Origin: Pseudomonadales bacterium
GTDB lineage: Bacteria > Pseudomonadota > Gammaproteobacteria > Pseudomonadales > UBA5862
Length of the DNA: 64,000 nucleotides
Direction of reading: 5' to 3'
Assembly: GCA_024234215.1 (NCBI GenBank)
Contig: JACKOQ010000003.1
Coordinates: 248,001 to 312,000 of the forward strand
Positions 8,294 through 17,376 of this stretch are shown here, in pieces. Each line of letters starts with the position of its first letter. Position 1 is the first letter of the stretch. The notes under the pieces were generated by a model, which made no database searches, was not told where the DNA came from, and saw only the letters and a program-made list of their open reading frames with translations. A program made the position numbers and the translations under genes.

Positions 8294-8875
8294 TCAGGCC
8301 GATACCGGCCGCAGGCGACCAGCCGCGCGGGCAACGAGCCACTGCAGCAGCACGGCAATGGCGACATAGAAGAACAGGTCGAACAGCTCTGACGGCAGAT
8401 AGGTCAGCAGCCGCTGCCCGAACACTGCCAGCGAGGTTTCACCAAACCGTCCCCCCAGAAAGTAGAAGCTGCCACCCGACCAGAGCTCACAGACCACCCC
8501 CGCCAACGTCAGGCTGCCCAGCAAGGGCAGTGGCTTTATGGCGTGCAGATGACGCTGTCCATACCAGCGCCCGGCCAGCCAGAGCGTGCCATAGGCCGGC
8601 AGCAGAAAGAGGTAGGCCGGTGTGACACAAAAGCTGCTGACCCCACCCCAGGTGATGGCCACATAGTCGAGCAGCGCTGCCTCGGCCAGCAGCCCGACCA
8701 CTGCCCAGCGCGGCGTCAGGTAGAGACCGGCCAGAAAGAAGACCGCCCAGGAGGCGCTCGGCAGCGTCTCGAGGCTGGCAAAGTGCTGGCTGCGGGTGGC
8801 CGCCATCAGCAGTGCCAGTGTCAGCCCGATCAGCCATTGGGTCGCTGCTGAGTAACGGAGTGTGTTGTCTGTCAT
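8294..8875 (-). CDS. Membrane protein of the btuB operon, probably involved in cobalamin uptake
   Basis: This 193-residue protein is almost entirely hydrophobic, with five or six membrane helices (about 11-28, 38-58, 62-75, 88-105, 117-136 and 163-185). It starts 32 bases after btuB on the same strand, so it should be under the same B12 riboswitch. The blocks SASWAVFFLAGLYL and SSFCVTPAYLFLLPAYG belong to a family of small membrane proteins often found beside B12-regulated TonB receptors. Some of these have been proposed as BtuN-like or ECF-type cobalamin transport components. That role is inferred from context; no transport motif is visible. The ATG at 8875 is preferred over an upstream one at 8938, which would overlap btuB. 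Confidence 0.62.
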   Translation of the reverse strand: MTDNTLRYSAATQWLIGLTLALLMAATRSQHFASLETLPSASWAVFFLAGLYLTPRWAVVGLLAEAALLDYVAITWGGVSSFCVTPAYLFLLPAYGTLWLAGRWYGQRHLHAIKPLPLLGSLTLAGVVCELWSGGSFYFLGGRFGETSLAVFGQRLLTYLPSELFDLFFYVAIAVLLQWLVARAAGRLRPVSA

Positions 8876-8907
8876 CGGAACTCTCCAACGGCCCACGGCA
8901 GGCCGGT

Positions 8908-10719
8908 TCAGGGTTGATAGCGCAGGGTCAGAAACCAAGTCTGACCGGGCTGATTATAGAACTTCGCGGTCTCGTAGTCGTGGGCCAGCAGGTTGGCAAT
9001 TCGCCCCTGCAGCCGCCACGCCTTGGCAAACAGCCACTCGGCACGCAGATCGACGGTGCCGTAGCCGCCCAGCTCCCGGCTGTTGCTGGCGTTGTCGTAG
9101 CGCCGCCCCGCGCCATTGAGTGTGACGCCGAACCGGTAGGCACCCAGTGCACGGTCGGCATCGAGCCGAACCATCTGCCGCGCCCGCCGTGGCAGGATGT
9201 TGCCCTCGTTGGCACCGGAAGTGCGATTTTCCGGCTGTTGCAATGTCAGCGTGCTGTTCAGTTCCCAGTCGGCCAGTTCACCGCCCAGGGTCGCTTCGAC
9301 GCCGCGAATGCGGGCCTCCTCGATGTTGACCGGTCTGCTCTGGTTGAAATCGAACAGGATCAGCTCGTCGATCTGGGTGTCGAACAGGTTGAGCGACCAC
9401 CTGCCCCAGCTCGGCTGGCTACCAAGACCAATCTCACTGCTGGCAGACTCCTCCGGCTTCAGATCAGGATTGCTGTAACCGGGATAGTAGAGGTCATTGA
9501 AGTTGGCCGCCTTGAACGCCGTGCCATGGCTGGCGAACAGCCGCACGCCGTTGGCAAAGCCATAGCCCCAGGCCGCGGTGGCGGTGTCATGGTGGCCATA
9601 CTGTTCGTTGTCGTCGCGGCGCAGACTCAGTTGCAGGTCATGGGCACCCCACCGCCCCTGATACTGGCCGAACAGGCCCTCGTTGCGGCGTGAAGTCTGG
9701 TCATAGAGGGTGGTGCTGTCGATCCGGTCCTGCTGCCAGTCGACGCCCAGCGTCAGCAGTTGCCCGGGATGCAGCGTCAGATCGTTCTGCCATGACCCGC
9801 TGTCGCGCAGCGTGTCGAAGCGGGTCTGAAAGGTCTGCCCACTGTAATTGTCCGACTCATCGCGGCTGCGCCCGGCGCGCAGCGTGACCAGCCAGGGCTC
9901 CAGCGGCGCAAAACGCAGCGAGCCGCCCACCACCTGCTCGACGACTTCGGAACGGTTGTAGAAACCATCATATTCGTTTTCGCCGACTGCCTGCAGCCAG
10001 TGGCCATCCAGTTCGGCGCCATTGGCAAAGCGGTGCCCGGCCCGCAACGCGGCCGATTCGTTGTGGTAGCCATCCTTGTCCGGTTCCACCGTAAAGCAGC
10101 CCTGGCTGCTGTAGCAGGCGTTGTCGCCACTGTTGCCGAAACCGTTGGCGTTGAGGCTGAACCAGCTCGCATCACTGCCGCCAGAAACGCCGGCGGATGC
10201 CTGATAACCGCCCTGCGAACCGGCACCCAGTGCCACTGTGGGTTTGATCGGCCCGCGGCCCTTGCGGGTGAAGATCTGCACCACGCCACCGATCGCCTCG
10301 GAACCGTAGAGGCTGGAACGCGGACCCCGGACGATCTCGATGCGTTCGATCTGCTCCACCGGCAGATCCTGGAAGGCCGTCATGCCGGTGGTCGCCGAGC
10401 CGACCTTCACGCCATCGACCAGCACCAGCAGATGGTCCGGTTCGGTGCCACGCAGCGACAGCGTGGTGAGCTGGCCAACGCCGCCACTGTTGGAGAGCGA
10501 GACGCCCGGCATACCGGTCAGCAGCTCCTGCAGCGACCGCGGCTGCTGGCGCTCGATCTGCGCGCGATCGATGACGGTCACTGCGGCCAGAGAGGCATCG
10601 ACGGTGCGGGCGGTTCGTGTTGGTGTGATCACCAGCGACATCGGCGGCGGCGCGGCGGCAGCTTCAACGGCCACCAGCGTCGACAGTGTCAACAGGGTTT
10701 TGAGTCTGAATGCATTCAT
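8908..10719 (-). CDS. btuB: TonB-dependent vitamin B12 outer-membrane receptor
   Basis: BtuB imports cobalamins across the outer membrane using energy from TonB. The 603-residue protein has a signal peptide (1-23), a TonB-box-like stretch (SLVITPTRTAR, 28-38), and a plug domain with LQELLTGMPGVSLSN, LLVLVDGVKVG and IEIVRGPRSSLYGSEAIGGVVQI. A beta-barrel follows to a terminal strand ending WFLTLRYQP. Family assignment rests on these plug motifs, size, and the cobalamin riboswitch directly upstream. The ATG at 10719 gives a proper signal peptide. The frame stays open far upstream because it runs through the riboswitch, which is not coding. High cobalamin should repress it. Confidence 0.93.
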   Translation of the reverse strand: MNAFRLKTLLTLSTLVAVEAAAAPPPMSLVITPTRTARTVDASLAAVTVIDRAQIERQQPRSLQELLTGMPGVSLSNSGGVGQLTTLSLRGTEPDHLLVLVDGVKVGSATTGMTAFQDLPVEQIERIEIVRGPRSSLYGSEAIGGVVQIFTRKGRGPIKPTVALGAGSQGGYQASAGVSGGSDASWFSLNANGFGNSGDNACYSSQGCFTVEPDKDGYHNESAALRAGHRFANGAELDGHWLQAVGENEYDGFYNRSEVVEQVVGGSLRFAPLEPWLVTLRAGRSRDESDNYSGQTFQTRFDTLRDSGSWQNDLTLHPGQLLTLGVDWQQDRIDSTTLYDQTSRRNEGLFGQYQGRWGAHDLQLSLRRDDNEQYGHHDTATAAWGYGFANGVRLFASHGTAFKAANFNDLYYPGYSNPDLKPEESASSEIGLGSQPSWGRWSLNLFDTQIDELILFDFNQSRPVNIEEARIRGVEATLGGELADWELNSTLTLQQPENRTSGANEGNILPRRARQMVRLDADRALGAYRFGVTLNGAGRRYDNASNSRELGGYGTVDLRAEWLFAKAWRLQGRIANLLAHDYETAKFYNQPGQTWFLTLRYQP

Positions 10720-10854
10720 TGGAGGTTCCCTTCGCGCACACCCGCGCGCTTTTTGAAAAAAGTGCTCGGCCGCAAAGGGAAAACCGGACGCAGGGCACGC
10801 CCACCGGCGCACCGCCCACTGCCGCGCATCGCCCTCCGCGATTGCCGTACCTGA

Positions 10855-11056
10855 GCAACTGGCCGGTCTCCGGGCTTGCGAGTGGATTGCTCCCGGTGCC
10901 GCGCCTTCCCAGGTCGAACCCAGTGGCATCGTGCGGCACCTCGACTCGCTTACCGTTGCGGGGGCAGCGCCGGACTGGTCACCTCGTGACGAGGGACGCA
11001 CCGGCTTCCCGTTTAATCCCGCCGGCGAATGCCGTTGGGACACCAGAAGCGCGGCG
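10855..11056 (-). promoter_or_regulatory. Cobalamin (adenosylcobalamin) riboswitch
   Basis: Read on the minus strand, the leader shows the conserved cobalamin aptamer parts in order: CTTCTGGTG, GGGATTAAACGGGAAGCCGGTG, then GCTGCCCCCGCAACGGTAAG, a GCCACTGGG / TGGGAAGGC pair, and the B12-box end GCAAGCCCGGAGACCGGCC. It lies 136 bases before the btuB start and just downstream of a consensus promoter. Binding of coenzyme B12 should switch off btuB and the following membrane-protein gene. The expression platform lies between about 10720 and 10855. Confidence 0.95.
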
Positions 11057-11057
11057 G

Positions 11058-11086
11058 ATATTAGGTATCCGATCCGTCGGTGTCAA
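11058..11086 (-). promoter_or_regulatory. Sigma-70 promoter for the riboswitch-btuB transcript
   Basis: TTGACA at 11086-11081 and TAATAT at 11063-11058 are separated by exactly 17 bases, and the riboswitch aptamer begins immediately downstream. This is the clearest sigma-70 promoter in the window. Confidence 0.85.
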
Positions 11087-11193
11087 ACCCACGCATGGCG
11101 AGCCGCAACCGAATCAGTTAAGCTTTTCAGCGCGGCAGCAGTTGCAAAAAAAAACGCATCACTCCTTCCATTCCCGATCGCACCCCTGGATTC

Positions 11194-13305
11194 ATGAAGC
11201 AATTTTTTTATCCTGAAACGGCGGCCCGCGCACTGCTGCTGCTCTTTTTGTGCATCACCAGCGTCACGGCCGCACCCACACCGGTCGCCCTCCTCGACTA
11301 CAAGGGGGAGTTCAGCGACATCGCCGAAGAGGTGCTGATACACCTGCAGCAGAACCATTACCGGCATGTCGACATCGATGACCAGCTCTCCAGCAAGCTG
11401 CTCGACCGCTATCTGAAACTGCTCGATCCAACACGGAGCCATTTTCTGACCCGTGACATCGAGGAATTCGAGACGGTGCGCAAACTGCTCGATGACGGCC
11501 TGCGCACCGGCAATGTCGAACCGGCCTTTCACATCTACAACCGCTTCCAGCAACGGCTGGCCGAACGGCTCACCTATTCGCTCGACCTGCTCGAAAAGCA
11601 GCCACAGACGCTGGATCTGACGCAAGACGAGCGCCTCGATCTCGACCGCGAACAGGCCCCCTGGCCGCGGGACAGCGCCGCGCAGCAGCAGCTGTGGCGC
11701 CGGCAGCTCAAGAACAGCCTGATCACGCTGCGGCTGGCCGACGACCATGAAGATCCGGCCAAGGCCAACCAGGTGCTGATCAAGCGCTTTCACAACCAGC
11801 TCAGCCGCCTGCAGCAGACCGGCAGCCGCGATGTGTTCCAGCTCTACATGGATGCGTTGACCAGCAACTTCGACCCGCACACCCAGTACTTCTCCCCTCG
11901 GCTGTCGGAGAACTTCCAGATCAACATGAGCCTCTCGCTCGAAGGCATCGGCGCCGTACTCAGCTCGGAGGATGAGGAGATCAAGATCGTCCGGCTGGTG
12001 CCGAAGGGTCCGGCCGACAAATCGGGGCAGTTGCACAGCGGCGACCGGATCATCGCGGTGGGTCAGGGTGCCGAGGGTGAGCTGGTCGACATCGTCGGCT
12101 GGCGGCTGGATGACGTGGTCGAGAAGATTCGCGGCAAGAAGGGCACGCAGGTGCGTCTGAAGGTGATCCCGCATGACCGCACCGAGGGTGGCAGCAAGAT
12201 CGTCACCATCGAGCGCAACGAGGTCAAGCTCGAAGAGCAGGCGGCCCAGTCGAAAATCTTCCCGGTCGACCAGAACGGCAGCCAGACCCGCATCGGCGTC
12301 ATCACCCTGCCCGCCTTCTATGCCGATTTCGAGGCCCAGCGCCGTGGCGATCGCAACTACAAGAGCACCACCCGCGATGTGGCCAGGCTGCTTGGCGAAC
12401 TCAAGGCCGCCAAGGTCGACGGCATCGTGCTCGATCTGCGCAACAACGGCGGCGGCTCGCTGCAGGAGGTCAACTCACTGATCGGCCTGTTCATCCAGCA
12501 GGGCCCCACCGTCCAGGTGCGACTCAACAATGGCCGCACCGAATTGCAGGGCGATCCTGACCCGCGCATCTTCTACAGCGGTCCGCTGGCGGTGCTGGTC
12601 AACCGCCTGAGCGCCTCGGCCTCGGAGATCTTCGCCGGCGCCATACAGGATTATCAGCGCGGACTGGTCATTGGCGAACAGACCTTCGGCAAGGGCACGG
12701 TGCAGTCCCTGATCGACCTCAACGAGGGGCAGATCAAGATCACCACCGCCAAGTTCTACCGCATCTCGGGGCAGAGCACCCAGAACCGCGGCGTGACCCC
12801 TGACATCAGCTTTCCAAGCCTGGTCGACACCAAGGAGATCGGCGAAAGCGCCCTGCCCGATGCACTGCCGTGGGACACCATCGCCGCGACCCCCTTTCGC
12901 ATCTTCGAGGATCACCAGCGCCTGTTGCCGCTGCTGCGCACCAACCATGCTCAGCGCAGCGACCAGAACCCGGAGTTCATCTATCTGATCAGGCGGGCCG
13001 AACTGCAAAAACGGCTGCGTGATCAGAAAGAGCTCTCACTGAACGAAAAAACGCGTGACAGTGAACGTGAGAAGATCGAACGTGAACGGCTCGATCTGGA
13101 GAATCAACTGCGTGCCAGCCGCGGTGAGGCGCCGCTCAGCTCGGTGACCCAGATCGCCAAGAGCGAAGAGAAGGATGAGCTCAACCCCGATCCGGGCAAG
13201 GATCCGCTCATCGTCGAGAGCGGCCACATTCTGGTCGACTACATGGCGCTCGACAAACAGCAACACCTGGTCAGGCAGGATGGCTCAGCGCAAGATCAGC
13301 GGTAA
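11194..13305 (+). CDS. prc: Carboxy-terminal processing (tail-specific) periplasmic protease
   Basis: Prc/Tsp degrades or trims periplasmic proteins from the C-terminus, including factors that control peptidoglycan hydrolases. The 703-residue protein has a signal peptide (about 1-26), an N-terminal helical domain, a PDZ domain (about 245-330, with LSLEGIGAVL), and an S41 serine protease domain. Aligning with E. coli Prc, the catalytic Ser-Lys dyad is S475 (in RLSASASEIF) and K500 (in GEQTFGKGTVQ), with D486 also conserved. A charged, partly coiled-coil C-terminal region follows. Length is close to the E. coli protein (682). The gene diverges from the btuB operon and ends 28 bases before a converging gene. 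Confidence 0.95.
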   Translation: MKQFFYPETAARALLLLFLCITSVTAAPTPVALLDYKGEFSDIAEEVLIHLQQNHYRHVDIDDQLSSKLLDRYLKLLDPTRSHFLTRDIEEFETVRKLLDDGLRTGNVEPAFHIYNRFQQRLAERLTYSLDLLEKQPQTLDLTQDERLDLDREQAPWPRDSAAQQQLWRRQLKNSLITLRLADDHEDPAKANQVLIKRFHNQLSRLQQTGSRDVFQLYMDALTSNFDPHTQYFSPRLSENFQINMSLSLEGIGAVLSSEDEEIKIVRLVPKGPADKSGQLHSGDRIIAVGQGAEGELVDIVGWRLDDVVEKIRGKKGTQVRLKVIPHDRTEGGSKIVTIERNEVKLEEQAAQSKIFPVDQNGSQTRIGVITLPAFYADFEAQRRGDRNYKSTTRDVARLLGELKAAKVDGIVLDLRNNGGGSLQEVNSLIGLFIQQGPTVQVRLNNGRTELQGDPDPRIFYSGPLAVLVNRLSASASEIFAGAIQDYQRGLVIGEQTFGKGTVQSLIDLNEGQIKITTAKFYRISGQSTQNRGVTPDISFPSLVDTKEIGESALPDALPWDTIAATPFRIFEDHQRLLPLLRTNHAQRSDQNPEFIYLIRRAELQKRLRDQKELSLNEKTRDSEREKIERERLDLENQLRASRGEAPLSSVTQIAKSEEKDELNPDPGKDPLIVESGHILVDYMALDKQQHLVRQDGSAQDQR

Positions 13306-13332
13306 CACGCCCGCAGCCCTGCCGACCTGGCT

Positions 13333-14007
13333 TCAGCGATAGCGGCGCGCCAACTGCTCCGCCGGCGTGCCGCGCCAATAGGCCCAGCGCAGCCGCCACA
13401 TCAGCAGAATCGTCCGCCATGGGCCCTTGCCGTGCCAGCGGCGGCCCGAGGTGAGCACCCGGTTGCGCAGACAGGCAGGGCGCGAGCGCCGCTTGAGTCG
13501 CCGGGAGAGTTCGATGTCCTCCATCAGCGGCTGGTCGGGAAAGCCACCGACCGCATCAAAGACCGCCCGGGTGACGAAGATCGCCTGGTCGCCGGTGGCG
13601 ATGCCGGAGCAGCGCGAGCGCCAGTTCATCATTCGCGCCACCACCCACAGCAGGCAGGAGCGACCCGAAAGGGTGACATCGAAGCGGCCCCAGCAGGCAG
13701 TGCCAGCCGCCAGCGCCTGCTCGATCGACTGGATGGCTTGCGCCGGCAGGCGGGTGTCGGCATGCAGAAACAGCAGGGTGTCGCCACGGGCCAGCGCCGC
13801 GCCGGCGTTCATCTGCCGGGCGCGCCCGCGCGCAGAGCGGACCAGGGTGAAACCGGCCGCCTCGACCATCCCGGCGGAGCCATCGTCACTGCCGCCATCG
13901 ACCAGGATCACCTCGACACCCTGCCGTTGCAGCGGCGCCAGCTCATCCAGCAACCGGGGCAACCGCTGCGCCTCGTTCAGAATCGGCACGATGATGCAGA
14001 GCCGCAT
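13333..14007 (-). CDS. Family 2 glycosyltransferase, TIGR04283 (arsenosugar-associated) type
   Basis: This 224-residue protein is a small GT-A glycosyltransferase. It has the N-terminal CIIVPILNEA strand-loop, VDGGSDDGS, the RGRARQMNAGA motif specific to the TIGR04283 subgroup, and LFLHADTRLP carrying the DxD-like metal site. MEDIELSRRLKRR lies near the C-terminus. TIGR04283 members occur with ArsS-type radical SAM proteins and are annotated as arsenosugar biosynthesis transferases. Here the gene overlaps the preceding one by four bases (ATGA), and arsS opens the operon, so the context fits. Acceptor and donor are unknown. The ATG at 14007 is the coupled start; a longer open frame upstream lies inside the previous gene. 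Confidence 0.82.
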   Translation of the reverse strand: MRLCIIVPILNEAQRLPRLLDELAPLQRQGVEVILVDGGSDDGSAGMVEAAGFTLVRSARGRARQMNAGAALARGDTLLFLHADTRLPAQAIQSIEQALAAGTACWGRFDVTLSGRSCLLWVVARMMNWRSRCSGIATGDQAIFVTRAVFDAVGGFPDQPLMEDIELSRRLKRRSRPACLRNRVLTSGRRWHGKGPWRTILLMWRLRWAYWRGTPAEQLARRYR

Positions 14008-16163
14008 CAGCCACCCCGCCGCCAGCGGTGGTAACGCGCCGCCCAGGCCAGCAGCCGCTGCGGCGCATGGGCCTGTCGCCACTGCCCGGCGACATACTTG
14101 TTGGCTTCGGCCAGCGTCGGATAGATGTGCAGGGTGCCCAGCAGCGCGTTCAAACCCACCCCCTGCTGCATCGCCAGCACGAACTCGGCGATCAGCTCGG
14201 CAGCCTGCTCACCAACGATGGTGACACCGAGGATGCGGTCTCTCCCGGGCACCGTCAGCACCTTGACGAAGCCCCGTCTCTTGTCATCGATGATGGCACG
14301 GTCCAGCTCGGCCAGTTCATAACGGGTGACCTCGTAGGGCACCCCCTGGGCCCTGGCCTCCTGCTCGTTGAGCCCGACACGCGCCAGCTCCGGATCGACG
14401 AAGGTGGCGCGCGGCAGCACCGAGTGATCGACGCGGAAGCGCCAGAACTGGCCAAAGAGCGCATTGACGGCGGCATACCAGGCCTGATGCGCGGCTGCGT
14501 GGGTGAACTGCCAGGGCCCCACCAGGTCGCCGGCGGCCAGGATGTTGGGGTAGAGGGTCTCGAGGTAGTCATTGGTCTGCACCCTGCGGTCGGTCGCGAT
14601 GCCCAGCTCTTCCAGACCATAACCGGTCAGCCGGGCAACACGGCCGACCGCGCAGATCAGTGCATCGAATTCGATGCGTCTCGTCTGTTGCTCTGCATCG
14701 GCGACCACGATGAACTTGCGCTCGCCGTCGCGCTCGCACCGCAGTGCCAGATGGCCGGTGAGCAGGATCACACCCTCCTGTCCGAGCGCATCCTGCAGCA
14801 GCAGGGCAACCTCTTCATCCTCCTGCTGCAGGATGCGCTCGGAGCGCTCGATCTGGGTCACCTCCGCCCCCAGCCGGGCAAGGCTCTGCGCCAGCTCACA
14901 GCCGATCGGACCGCCGCCCAGCACCACGATCCGTCCAGGCAGCACATCGAGCGTGGCGAACTGCGCCCACAGGGTGTCGCTGGTGAGATAACCCACCTCC
15001 TCCAGCCCCGGCAACGGCGGCACCAGTGGCTGGGCACCGGTGGCGAGCACGATGCTGCGTGCGGTCAGCCGCCGCTCGCCCCCCTGCTTCATTGCCACCG
15101 CAACCGTCCACGGATCGACCAGGCGGGCCCGGCCTTCGAGCACCTCGACGCCCAGCCCGGTGTAGCGCTCGATGCTGTCATGCGGTTCGATCTGCCGAAT
15201 CACCGCCTGCACCCGCGCCATCACCCTGCGAAAGTCGACCACTGGCTCGCCCACCACCAGCCCCTGTCTTGGCGCATGGCGGATGGCATGGGCCAGACGG
15301 GCCACTTCGATCAGCGCCTTGCTCGGCACGCAGCCATGGTTGAGGCAGTCGCCCCCCATCTTATGCGCTTCGATCAGGGTCACCCTCGCCTTCACCGTCG
15401 CAGCGATGTACGCAGTGACCAGACCCGCCGCACCACCACCGATCACCAGCAGATTGCGGTCGAAACGGCGGGGTCGGCGCCAGCGGGCATACACACGCCG
15501 TCGCTGCCAAGTCTGCAACAGCCGCTTGCTCAGCAGCGGAAAAAACCCGAGCAGTGCCAACGACAGCAGCAGCGCAGGCGAGAAGATGCCAGACAGATCA
15601 GTGAGCTGGGCCAACTGGGTGCCGGCGTTCACATAGACCAGCGTGCCCGCCACCATGCCGAGCTGACTGACCCAGTAGAAGGTCCAGCTGCCGATTGGCG
15701 TCAACCCCATCAGCAGGTTGATGATGAAGAACGGAAAGATCGGCACCAGCCGCAGCGTGAAGAGATAGAGGGCGCCATCGCGGGCCATTCCAGCATTGAT
15801 CGCCTGCAGCCGATTGCCGAAGCGTCGCTGCACGGCATCATGCAGCAGGTAGCGCGCGGTCATGAAGGCCAGGGTCGCACCCAGACTGGAGGCGAAGGAG
15901 ACGATCACGAAGCCCCAGCCCAGGCCGAACAGCGCCCCCGCCGCCAGCGTCATGATGGCCGCGCCGGGCAGCGACAGCGCCGTCACCAGCAGGTAGAGCA
16001 CGAAGAACAGCAGCGCGCTGCGGAACGGCTCGGCGGCACGCCATGCCATGAGCTGACCGAGACTCTCCTTGAGCTGATCGAAGGTCAACTGGCGGTGCAG
16101 CCCGAGCGCGAAGAACAGCATGACCAGCCCCAGCAGTCCGACCGCAATCGCGCCTTTTCGCAT
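14007..16163 (-). CDS. Fusion of a TVP38/TMEM64 membrane domain to a mercuric-reductase-like disulfide oxidoreductase
   Basis: This 718-residue protein joins two domains. Residues 1-215 are a TVP38/TMEM64 (DedA-like) membrane domain with several helices and the typical ALSLPGAAIMTLAAGALFG and RLVPIFPFFIINL motifs. Residues 235-718 are a class I pyridine nucleotide-disulfide oxidoreductase with an FAD site (VIGGGAAG, 240-247), the redox pair C273/C278 (GGDCLNHGCVPSK), an NAD(P) site (VVLGGGPIGCE) and the C-terminal HIYPTLAE active-site base. The reductase half resembles MerA but lacks the N-terminal metal-binding domain and the C-terminal vicinal cysteines of MerA. It sits between arsS (18 bases) and the glycosyltransferase (4-base overlap), so a role in arsenical or thiol redox at the membrane is plausible but unproven. 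Confidence 0.88.
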   Translation of the reverse strand: MRKGAIAVGLLGLVMLFFALGLHRQLTFDQLKESLGQLMAWRAAEPFRSALLFFVLYLLVTALSLPGAAIMTLAAGALFGLGWGFVIVSFASSLGATLAFMTARYLLHDAVQRRFGNRLQAINAGMARDGALYLFTLRLVPIFPFFIINLLMGLTPIGSWTFYWVSQLGMVAGTLVYVNAGTQLAQLTDLSGIFSPALLLSLALLGFFPLLSKRLLQTWQRRRVYARWRRPRRFDRNLLVIGGGAAGLVTAYIAATVKARVTLIEAHKMGGDCLNHGCVPSKALIEVARLAHAIRHAPRQGLVVGEPVVDFRRVMARVQAVIRQIEPHDSIERYTGLGVEVLEGRARLVDPWTVAVAMKQGGERRLTARSIVLATGAQPLVPPLPGLEEVGYLTSDTLWAQFATLDVLPGRIVVLGGGPIGCELAQSLARLGAEVTQIERSERILQQEDEEVALLLQDALGQEGVILLTGHLALRCERDGERKFIVVADAEQQTRRIEFDALICAVGRVARLTGYGLEELGIATDRRVQTNDYLETLYPNILAAGDLVGPWQFTHAAAHQAWYAAVNALFGQFWRFRVDHSVLPRATFVDPELARVGLNEQEARAQGVPYEVTRYELAELDRAIIDDKRRGFVKVLTVPGRDRILGVTIVGEQAAELIAEFVLAMQQGVGLNALLGTLHIYPTLAEANKYVAGQWRQAHAPQRLLAWAARYHRWRRGG

Positions 16164-16181
16164 CGAATGAACTCCTGACGC

Positions 16182-17153
16182 CTACTGATTCAGCGAACCA
16201 CCGCAACTGCTGCCCTGTCCGGCGGTGCAGCCATAGCAGTGGTCGGCCACCTGGATCGGCCGTCCCTCCAGCGCAACGCGCAGCAGATCGCGCAGATGTG
16301 GCGGCGAGTCCAGACCATCGAACGCCGGCAGCGGCAGTCCCAACTGCTGATTGAAGTCGCAGTCATGCAGATGGCCCTGCCAGTCGACACTGACCAATGT
16401 GCGGCACATGACCTGCTCGAGGTTGGCGGCGGCGAAATTCTCCCGCAGCAGCCGCAGGTAGTCGGCGAAGCTGCCCTTGGAGATCAGCGTCGAACCGAAG
16501 CGCTGAATCGGCATGTTGGCCAGCACGAAGAGCTGATTGAAGACGATGCCGAACTGCGCATAAAGCTCACGCGCATAGTCGGCCTGCAACGCACTCTGGC
16601 TGGGTGGCAGCGATGGCCCCTGCGGATTGAAGACCAGATTGAGGGTCAGGCCACTGCCGGCGCGGCCATAGCCGAGTGCGTTGAGCCGCTGCAGCGCGGC
16701 AATGCTCCTGTCGAACACGCCATTGCCGCGCTGGCGGTCGACATTCTCGGGCAGATAACAGGGCAGCGATGCCACCACCTCGACCTGCTCGGCCGCCAGA
16801 AACTCGGCCAGATCCTGCTGTCCGGGCTCGAACAGGATCGTCAGGTTGCAACGGTCGATCACCCTGACACCGAGCGCCCGCGCGCTGCGCACCACTGCCC
16901 TGAAGTCGGGGTGCAGCTCCGGCGCGCCACCGGTCAGATCGAGCGTATCGATGCCGCAGGCCTCGATCACCCGTGGAATCAGCGCCAGGGTGTCAGCCTC
17001 CATCTGCTCCTTGCGGGTCGGACCGGCATTGACATGGCAGTGCAGGCAGGATTGATTGCAGCGGTAACCGAGGTTGACCTGCAGGGTGGTCAGCCGCTGG
17101 CGCTGCAGGGCAGGAAAATCACTCGGCTGCAACAGTGGCAGGGTGGCATGCAT
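16182..17153 (-). CDS. arsS: Arsenosugar biosynthesis radical SAM protein ArsS
   Basis: ArsS-type radical SAM enzymes attach a SAM-derived 5'-deoxyadenosyl group to dimethylarsenite, giving precursors of arsenosugars. The 323-residue protein has the CxxxCxxC cluster motif at C32, C36 and C39 (CNQSCLHCH), the DLTGGAPELHP segment typical of this subgroup, and MCRTLVSVDWQGHLHDCDFN. It ends with the Cys-rich tail HCYGCTAGQGSSCGG. All match the radical SAM/Cys-rich (TIGR04167, DUF3641) family. It opens a three-gene operon with the TVP38-reductase fusion and the TIGR04283 transferase. No ArsM methyltransferase is in the window, so methylated arsenic must come from elsewhere. The ATG at 17153 is the family start. 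Confidence 0.9.
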   Translation of the reverse strand: MHATLPLLQPSDFPALQRQRLTTLQVNLGYRCNQSCLHCHVNAGPTRKEQMEADTLALIPRVIEACGIDTLDLTGGAPELHPDFRAVVRSARALGVRVIDRCNLTILFEPGQQDLAEFLAAEQVEVVASLPCYLPENVDRQRGNGVFDRSIAALQRLNALGYGRAGSGLTLNLVFNPQGPSLPPSQSALQADYARELYAQFGIVFNQLFVLANMPIQRFGSTLISKGSFADYLRLLRENFAAANLEQVMCRTLVSVDWQGHLHDCDFNQQLGLPLPAFDGLDSPPHLRDLLRVALEGRPIQVADHCYGCTAGQGSSCGGSLNQ

Positions 17154-17376
17154 GGCGGCCCCGGTACATTCGGTTGGTGTGACAAGAGCGCATTGCAGAG
17201 CATTCGGCGCGCCATTACAACAGCACAAAGAGATTCGACCACGCTCACTCTTGACCACTCCGGACCGGGGGTCCAATGTGGCGCCCCACGCAGCGCATTC
17301 AAACCAGATCAACGCATCACAGCGGATGTCGTCACAACCACCATTGCCGCACGGCCTCCCCTTTGCTGAAAAGCCC

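Noticed and set aside
10720..11043. N-terminal extension of btuB by 108 codons
   Set aside because: It would translate the cobalamin riboswitch and place the signal peptide internally.
17154..17376. Possible bufferin-type precursor gene before the DUF692 gene
   Set aside because: Neither strand shows a small ORF with signal peptide, ribosome-binding site and paired cysteines; a Cys-rich stretch here is only an N-terminal extension of arsS.
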